This document shows, piece after piece, positions 58,592 to 64,000 of a stretch of DNA of 64,000 bases (its first letter is position 1; each line of letters starts with the position of its first letter). A program made the position numbers and the translations under genes. Below the pieces are notes generated by a model. The model saw only the letters and a program-made list of their open reading frames with translations, had not been told where the DNA came from and did not search any database. Origin of the DNA: Nocardia harenae NBRC 108248 (lineage in GTDB: Bacteria; Actinomycetota; Actinomycetes; Mycobacteriales; Mycobacteriaceae); the NCBI RefSeq assembly GCF_001612885.1, contig NZ_BDBH01000002.1, forward strand, positions 434,016 to 498,015. The letters are read 5' to 3'.

Positions 58592-59455
58592 GTGTCGTCG
58601 ACCTATGTGCCGCCGCTGCTGCGGCCGCTGAACCAACTGAAGCGCACCGCCAAGGCCCCGGTCGACCTGCTCGCCCGCCTCGGCCACCAGGTGTTCTTCT
58701 TCCTGCGCGCGCTCGGCTCGATCCCGCTCGCGCTGCGCCAATACCCCAAGGAGGTCTGGCGGCTGCTCTCCGACGTCACCTGGGGCAACGGCAACCTGGT
58801 GGTCGGCGGCGGCACCATCGGCGTCGTGCTGATCCTGAGCGCCTTCGGCGGCATGACCGTCGGCATCCAGGGCCACACCTCGCTGAACCTGCTCGGGCTG
58901 AGCCCGATCACCGGCGCCATCTCGGCTTTCGCCACCACCCGCGAGCTCGGTCCGCTGCTCGCCGCGCTGGCCTTCGCCGCGCAGGCGGGCTGCCGGTTCA
59001 CCGCGCAGCTCGGCGCCATGCGGATCTCCGAGGAGATCGACGCGCTGGAGTCGGTGGCCATCCGGCCGCTGCCCTACCTGGTGAGCACCAGGATCTTCGC
59101 GGCCATCCTGGCCATCGTCCCGCTCTACTGCCTCGGCCTCGCCATGGCCTACGTCTCCTGCGCCTTCACCGTGCAGCTGATCGGCGGCACCGCGAGCGGC
59201 ACCTACCAGCACTACTTCTACCAATTCCTGATCCCGACGGATGTGCTGTATTCGCTGCTCAAGGCGATCATCTTCGTCGCGATCACCACCTTCATCCAGT
59301 GCTACTACGGCTTCTTCGCCTCCGGCGGCCCCGAGGGCGTCGGCGTGGCGGCGGGCCGCGCGATCAAGATGTGCATCATCGTGGTCGTGTTCGCCGATCT
59401 GTTCATGACCTTGGCCATCTGGGGCGTCAACCCCGGCATCCGGATCTCGGGGTAG
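58592..59455 (+). CDS. yrbEB: MlaE/YrbE permease B of an mce lipid importer
   Basis: A 287-residue MlaE-family permease. Segments IGVVLILSAFGGMTVGIQGH, AFAAQAGCRFTAQLGAMRISEEIDALESVAIRPLPYLVSTR (the coupling loop, in pieces), and FVAITTFIQCYYGFFASGGPEGVGVAAGRAIKM are typical of YrbEB. The GTG at 58592 lies 4 bases after the YrbEA stop. Works as heterodimer with YrbEA. Confidence 0.95.
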   Translation: MSSTYVPPLLRPLNQLKRTAKAPVDLLARLGHQVFFFLRALGSIPLALRQYPKEVWRLLSDVTWGNGNLVVGGGTIGVVLILSAFGGMTVGIQGHTSLNLLGLSPITGAISAFATTRELGPLLAALAFAAQAGCRFTAQLGAMRISEEIDALESVAIRPLPYLVSTRIFAAILAIVPLYCLGLAMAYVSCAFTVQLIGGTASGTYQHYFYQFLIPTDVLYSLLKAIIFVAITTFIQCYYGFFASGGPEGVGVAAGRAIKMCIIVVVFADLFMTLAIWGVNPGIRISG

Positions 59456-59459
59456 GGCG

Positions 59460-60950
59460 ATGATCATCGATCCCAGCGGGCGTGGGCCCACCGTCCGGCA
59501 GATGCTGATCGCGGGCGTCTGTGGGCTCGCCGTCTTCGCGGTGCTCCTGGTCTTTCTCATGGCGCGCTACCAGGGCTACTTCGTCGCCAAGGTGAACGTG
59601 GTGGCCAACCTGACCACCACCGGTGACGGGCTGCCCGCCGAGGCCGACGTGAAGTTCCGCGGTGTGCTGGTCGGCACCGTCGCCGATGTCGAGGTCGCGG
59701 CCCGCGGCGAGCTGCAGAAGGTGCAGATCGAGCTGAACCCGGACTTCGCCGGCGGCATCCCGGCGAACGTCACCGCGCGCGTCGTCCCCTCCAACCTCTT
59801 CGCCGTCACCTCGGTGGAGCTGGTCTTCAACGGCCCCTCCGACGAGTACCTGACCGAGGGCGACCAGATCGAGGAGGACCGCAGCAAGGGCACCATCGCG
59901 CTGCAGGACACCCTGACCACCGTCCGCAATATCCTGAACGAGATCGACCCGATGCAGTTCGGCCGGGTGCTCGGCACGCTCTCGCAGGCGCTGGACGGCA
60001 GCGGCCGGATGCCGGGCTCCACCATCGAGCGGGTGGACCGCTGGCTGACCGCCGTCGACCAGTCCATCCCGAACCTCGGCGTCATGCTGAGCGATTTCTC
60101 CAGCTCCTTCCAGGCGCTGAACGAGTCGGCGCCGGAGCTGGTGAACGTGCTCGGCAGCTCGGTGCAGACCGCGACCACCATCTCCGACCGCAGGTCGCAG
60201 CTGGTCGCGCTGATCACCGGCGCGGGCGGCACCTTCGACACCGTCAACAATCTGTTCGCGCAGAACCCGGATGTCGGCAAGCAGGTCACCGCGGGGACGA
60301 GCAGCATGTTCGGCTCGCTCGCCTCCGACCCGGCCTCGATCACCCAGGCGATCGTCAACCTGAACCGCTCGATGCAGAAGCTGAACACCGTGTTCACGTG
60401 GGGTCCGCAGCAGCAGATGGTCTGGAACATGGGGCTCACCTTCACGCCCTACCGGCCGAATACCGTCGCGGACTGCCCGCGCTACGGCGACCTGGCCGGA
60501 CCGAGCTGCTTCACCGCGCCCGCGGTCGCCGAGATCCCGCCCATGCCGGAGTCGGTCTCGCCGCGCAGGCTGGATTCCGCCGCGGGGCTGCCCCCGCTGG
60601 TGCAGCTGCCCGGAATGCCGGTGCTGCCCGGCATCACCACCTCGGCCGCCCCCGCGCCTGCCGCGGGCACCGCGCCGGTACCGTTCGCCGGAACCCCGCT
60701 GGAGGGCCTCTTCCCCATGCTGCCACCACAGCTCGGCGGGCCCGCCCCCGCTCCGGCGGCCCCCGCGGAACCCGCCGCACCCGCCGACCCGCCCGTGGAC
60801 CCGCCCGCCGCACCGGCCGCGCCCATCGCCTACACCGGCGATGCCGCGATCACCAGGTACCTCGGCAGGCAACCCACCGCGGCGGAGTACCTGCTGCTCG
60901 GTTCGATCACGAAGGGGATGACGTTGACCACCAGCGGTGACAGCCGATGA
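59460..60950 (+). CDS. mceA: MCE family protein MceA
   Basis: A 496-residue exported Mce protein. N-terminal anchor helix (about 14-36, MLIAGVCGLAVFAVLLVFLMA), MlaD/MCE domain (about 44-120; VVANLTTTGDGLPAEADVKFRGVLVGTVADVEV), the Mce4_CUP1 helical region (about 125-300), and a long Pro/Ala tail (about 395-465). The tail ends with GDAAITRYLGRQPTAAEYLLLGS. 4 bases after yrbEB; its stop overlaps the next start as ATGA. Confidence 0.93.
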   Translation: MIIDPSGRGPTVRQMLIAGVCGLAVFAVLLVFLMARYQGYFVAKVNVVANLTTTGDGLPAEADVKFRGVLVGTVADVEVAARGELQKVQIELNPDFAGGIPANVTARVVPSNLFAVTSVELVFNGPSDEYLTEGDQIEEDRSKGTIALQDTLTTVRNILNEIDPMQFGRVLGTLSQALDGSGRMPGSTIERVDRWLTAVDQSIPNLGVMLSDFSSSFQALNESAPELVNVLGSSVQTATTISDRRSQLVALITGAGGTFDTVNNLFAQNPDVGKQVTAGTSSMFGSLASDPASITQAIVNLNRSMQKLNTVFTWGPQQQMVWNMGLTFTPYRPNTVADCPRYGDLAGPSCFTAPAVAEIPPMPESVSPRRLDSAAGLPPLVQLPGMPVLPGITTSAAPAPAAGTAPVPFAGTPLEGLFPMLPPQLGGPAPAPAAPAEPAAPADPPVDPPAAPAAPIAYTGDAAITRYLGRQPTAAEYLLLGSITKGMTLTTSGDSR

Positions 60951-61975
60951 GCATCCGCAAGCCGCTCATCGGGTTCAGCCTCTTCGCCATCGTCTCGATC
61001 CTGGTCACCGTGCTGGTCTGGAACACGCTGGCCCGGGTCGTCGAGGGCGAGACCAATACCTTCACCGCCACCTTCTCCGACGTGCTCGGGCTGAAGAAGG
61101 GCGACGATGTGCGGATGGCGGGCGTCCGGGTGGGCAAGGTCGAGAAGATCGACCTGGACACCAACAACGACGCCAGGGTCACCTTCGTGCTGCAGCGCGA
61201 CCAGACCATCTTCGACGACACCAAGGCGCTGGTCAGGTACCAGAACCTGATCGGCCAGCGGTACATCGCGCTTGCCCCCGGCGATTCGCCGAACTCGCAG
61301 CCGCTGCGGAACAACGGCACCATCCCGCTGGAGCTGACCGAGCCGTCGTTCGACATCTCGGCGCTGCTCAACGGCTTCCAGCCGCTCTTCCAGGTGCTGC
61401 AGCCGGAGCAGGTGAACCGGCTCTCCGAAACCTTCATCCAGGCGCTGCAGGGCGACGGGGTCTCGCTGAGCGCCTTCATCACCCAGGCGGCCACGCTGGC
61501 CACCGACTTCCAGCGTCGCGACGCCATCCTGACCGACGTGATCACCAACCTCTCCGGCGTGATGTCGGGGCTGGCCAAGCGAGGTGACGAATTGGAGACG
61601 CTGGTGACCCAGACCAGGGCACTGATCGGCGGGCTGTACGACCAGGGCCAGAGCCTGCAGCAGTCCACCGTGCAGATCGCCGACGCCGCCGACGCGCTGG
61701 TCGGCATGGTCGGCAATATCCAGCCCAAGCTGGCGGCGGCGCAGAACTCCACCAGCGCGGCGCTGACCCTGCTGATCGCCAACGGCCCTGCCCTCGACCA
61801 AGCCGCGATCGACCTGCCAGGGGTGCTCGCCAACGCGGGCGGTTTCGTCTCCGAGGGCACCTACGCCAACGCCTACCTCTGCGGCCTCGACGTCTCGCTG
61901 TACGGGGTGCTCTTCCCGCGCGGGCTGTTCTCGCAGATCGGTGGCAACGGGCATTCGGCGGTGTGCAGGCCGTGA
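60947..61975 (+). CDS. mceB: MCE family protein MceB
   Basis: A 342-residue Mce protein: N-terminal anchor helix (LIGFSLFAIVSILVTVLVW), MlaD domain (about 36-115; TFSDVLGLKKGDDVRMAGVRVGKVEKI), and an alpha-helical barrel region ending NAYLCGLDVSLYGVLFPRG. The size fits the B position of mce operons (about 345). Overlaps the upstream stop by ATGA and the downstream start by GTGA. Confidence 0.92.
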   Translation: MSIRKPLIGFSLFAIVSILVTVLVWNTLARVVEGETNTFTATFSDVLGLKKGDDVRMAGVRVGKVEKIDLDTNNDARVTFVLQRDQTIFDDTKALVRYQNLIGQRYIALAPGDSPNSQPLRNNGTIPLELTEPSFDISALLNGFQPLFQVLQPEQVNRLSETFIQALQGDGVSLSAFITQAATLATDFQRRDAILTDVITNLSGVMSGLAKRGDELETLVTQTRALIGGLYDQGQSLQQSTVQIADAADALVGMVGNIQPKLAAAQNSTSAALTLLIANGPALDQAAIDLPGVLANAGGFVSEGTYANAYLCGLDVSLYGVLFPRGLFSQIGGNGHSAVCRP

Positions 61976-62970
61976 TCGCGAAACTCCGCTCCCGCTTCGA
62001 GAGCAACCGCTACTTCTGGCTCGGCGTCCTCGGCGCCCTCGTCATCGTGCTCATGCTGATCATCTCCAGCTCGTTCCGGATGCTCGGCGTCGGCGAGCGC
62101 TCGCTCGAGATGGAGTTCGCGCAGGCCGCGGGGATCAGGGTCGGGGACAGGGTGAACGTCGCGGGTGTCGCGGTCGGCACCGTGACCGGCGCCGAGCTCG
62201 ACGGCGGCCACGTGGTGATCACCGCCAATGTGAACCGCGATGTCGAGTTCGGCCCGGATGCGCGGGCCGCGATCAAGATGGCCACCCTGCTCGGCGCGCG
62301 CTACGTGGACGTCGAGCCCGGCGACGGCAGCGGGCTGCCGGACGACCGGATCCCGCTCTCCAACACCGCGGTCCCGTACAACCTGGCCGACGTGGTGCAG
62401 ATCGGCACGCCCAAGTTCGAGGAGCTGGACACCGCGCAGCTCGCCGAATCACTGAACCTGGTGAACCAGCAGCTCGGCGACTCGCCGCAGCTGGTGGTGC
62501 AGGCGCTGGACAGCGTCGGCGCGCTGGCCAAGGTGATGGACTCGCGCAAGGCCGAGGTCGACCAGCTGCTCAAGGACATGGACCGGGTCACCCAGCTGCT
62601 CGCGGACAACCGCAACAGCGTGCTGCTGGTGATCACCCAGGGCGAGGCCATCGCCGCCCGGGTGATGGAGCGGCAGGGGCTGCTGCGCCAGCTGCTGGAC
62701 AATGTCGCCACGCTCACCAGGCAGCTGCAGGAGATCGGCGCGCAGAACGACAACCAGCTCGGCCCGACCATCGAGCAGCTCAACGTGATGGCCGACGGCC
62801 TGCAGAAGAACAAGGACAACCTGGACCGGCTGCTCAGCATCATGCCGCCGTCGATCCGCTACCTCACCAACGCGTGGGGCAACGGCAACTACGCGGAGGT
62901 CGGGTTGCCCTGGCTGTTCCCGGACAACTGGCTCTGCTTCGCGCAGGCGATCGAGGGGTGCGAGGGATGA
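61972..62970 (+). CDS. mceC: MCE family protein, third subunit (MceC-like)
   Basis: A 332-residue Mce protein with an anchor helix (YFWLGVLGALVIVLMLIISS), an MlaD domain (EMEFAQAAGIRVGDRVNVAGVAVGTVTGAEL) and helical region with NDNQLGPTIEQLNVMADGLQKNKDNLDRLL. It is much shorter than MceC of M. tuberculosis mce1 (about 515) because it lacks a Pro-rich tail. GTG 61972 is chosen for the GTGA overlap; an upstream GTG at 61963 is less likely. Confidence 0.88.
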   Translation: MIAKLRSRFESNRYFWLGVLGALVIVLMLIISSSFRMLGVGERSLEMEFAQAAGIRVGDRVNVAGVAVGTVTGAELDGGHVVITANVNRDVEFGPDARAAIKMATLLGARYVDVEPGDGSGLPDDRIPLSNTAVPYNLADVVQIGTPKFEELDTAQLAESLNLVNQQLGDSPQLVVQALDSVGALAKVMDSRKAEVDQLLKDMDRVTQLLADNRNSVLLVITQGEAIAARVMERQGLLRQLLDNVATLTRQLQEIGAQNDNQLGPTIEQLNVMADGLQKNKDNLDRLLSIMPPSIRYLTNAWGNGNYAEVGLPWLFPDNWLCFAQAIEGCEG

Positions 62971-64000
62971 GGATTCCGTTCCGGGTGGACCGGCGAGTGG
63001 TCAGGGGCGCGATGCTCGGCGTCACCGCGCTGGCGCTGGCCAGTTGCTCACTGCTGCCCAGCTCGGTGAACAACGCCATCGGCAGCACCATCGAGATCAC
63101 CGCCGATTTCGAGAACATCGCGGGCATGTACGAGGGCAATCCGATCCGGGTGCTCGGCATCGATGTGGGCAAGGTGGACAAGATCGTCCCGCGCGGCACC
63201 TTCGTCGAGGTGCACATGTCGCTGGAGTCGAGCGAGAAGTACCCGGCCGAGGCGATCGCCGCGGTTGTCTCGCCCTCCATCGTCACCGACCGGCACATCG
63301 AGCTGACCCCGCCGTACACCGGCGGCACCGAGCTGGCCGACGGCGACCACCTGCCGCTCTCCCGCACCAGGACCCCGGTCGAGCTGGACACGATGATCAA
63401 GACCATCGACCAGTTCGCCGCCGCGCTCAAGCCGCAGCCGGGGCAGGAGGGGCTCGGCCCGCTCTCCGGCCGGGTGCTCTACCCCATGCTGGACGGCCAA
63501 GGCGAGAAGCTGCGCGACACGCTGAACGCGCTCTCCGGGGCGCTGAAGGTGGGCGTGGACAACCGGGACGCCATCTCCACCATCATCATCAAGCTCAACG
63601 AGCTGACCACCATGCTGGCCCAGAACGACCAGTCGGTGCGCGACTTCAGCAACCAGGTCACCCAGATGACCGGGCTGCTCGCCGAGCAGGCCCCCGGGTT
63701 GCAGGCCACGCTGCAGCAACTGCAGGACTTCCTGGCCAATACCAGCGGCGTCCTCACCCAGTACCAGGACCAGCTGGAGGGCAGCCTGGTCGGGCTCACC
63801 AACGTCACGCAGCAGTTGCGCGACAACGCGGCGGGGCTGATCGAGGTGGTCGACGTCGCGCCCATGCTGCTGCAGAACATCGACATGACCATGAACCGCG
63901 AACAGGGCTTCATCCGGCTGCGCGGCCTGATCGGCACCGCACTCTCCGGCGAGGTGATCAGCGTCTTCTGCCAGCGCATCCAGCTGCGCGCGGACGGCTG
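62967..64000 (+). CDS. MCE family lipoprotein, 3' end beyond window
   Basis: At least 344 residues, cut by the window edge. Signal peptide MRIPFRVDRRVVRGAMLGVTALALASCSLLP has lipobox LASC with Cys at about 27, so it is a lipoprotein like MceE/LprK. The MlaD domain (about 42-120; FENIAGMYEGNPIRVLGIDVGKVDKI) and helical region follow. In canonical six-gene mce operons the lipoprotein is the fifth Mce protein; here it is the fourth. Start overlaps the upstream stop by ATGA. Confidence 0.9.
   Translation, partial: MRIPFRVDRRVVRGAMLGVTALALASCSLLPSSVNNAIGSTIEITADFENIAGMYEGNPIRVLGIDVGKVDKIVPRGTFVEVHMSLESSEKYPAEAIAAVVSPSIVTDRHIELTPPYTGGTELADGDHLPLSRTRTPVELDTMIKTIDQFAAALKPQPGQEGLGPLSGRVLYPMLDGQGEKLRDTLNALSGALKVGVDNRDAISTIIIKLNELTTMLAQNDQSVRDFSNQVTQMTGLLAEQAPGLQATLQQLQDFLANTSGVLTQYQDQLEGSLVGLTNVTQQLRDNAAGLIEVVDVAPMLLQNIDMTMNREQGFIRLRGLIGTALSGEVISVFCQRIQLRADG

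Overview
The window comes from a high-GC actinobacterium, almost certainly a Nocardia or a close relative in the Nocardiaceae. The evidence is the very high third-position GC, the frequent GTG starts, the chromosome-origin gene order shared with Mycobacterium (gyrA-gyrB-dciA-recF-dnaN-dnaA-rpmH-rnpA-yidD-yidC-jag-rsmG-parA-parB, followed by cwlM-trxA-trxB-anti-sigma-sigM-murJ-mutT4-pcnA), and an mce operon. The species cannot be named from the sequence alone.

Left arm (1-8.5 kb): a 6C small RNA with two C-loop hairpins; a translationally coupled pair (membrane protein with an Mrr-type nuclease fold, then an acyl-CoA dehydrogenase-like protein); tRNA-Ala(TGC) with a 35-residue DLW-type protein; an ECF41/SigJ-type sigma factor divergent from a three-gene operon (AhpD-like protein without its CxxC, DoxX-like membrane protein, serine hydrolase); an SDR oxidoreductase divergent from a TetR regulator; tRNA-Ile(GAT); and the DUF3566 membrane protein that follows gyrA.

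Origin region (8.5-28 kb): gyrA, gyrB, an alpha/beta hydrolase, dciA, recF, dnaN and dnaA read leftwards; rpmH, rnpA, yidD, yidC, jag, rsmG, parA and parB read rightwards. oriC lies between dnaN and dnaA. It carries DnaA boxes and two pairs of a 10-bp palindrome, each pair at 22-bp spacing, one of them extended to a perfect 28-bp palindrome next to the dnaA terminator. A gene-poor stretch of 1.4 kb between rsmG and parA holds most of nine parS-like sites. Several of these have an asymmetric centre, and some are inside coding sequence.

Envelope and redox block (28-44 kb): GNAT protein, CwlM-like pseudo-amidase, thioredoxin and thioredoxin reductase, SigM with its anti-sigma factor, a 1679-residue MurJ-pseudokinase fusion, a DUF6049-type protein, a MutT4-like Nudix hydrolase and the CCA-adding enzyme. 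This block links peptidoglycan precursor flipping and its phospho-signalling to oxidative-stress control.

Right arm (44-64 kb): fused 5-oxoprolinase subunits, a secreted DUF4185 protein with a Ser-Gly repeat linker, an acidic-repeat protein, an MFS transporter, a Nudix protein, a pirin, a DUF4190 protein, an M13 metallopeptidase, an L,D-transpeptidase, two small exported proteins, a secreted serine protease, and the start of an mce lipid-import operon (two YrbE permeases and four Mce proteins). The window edge cuts the fourth Mce gene.
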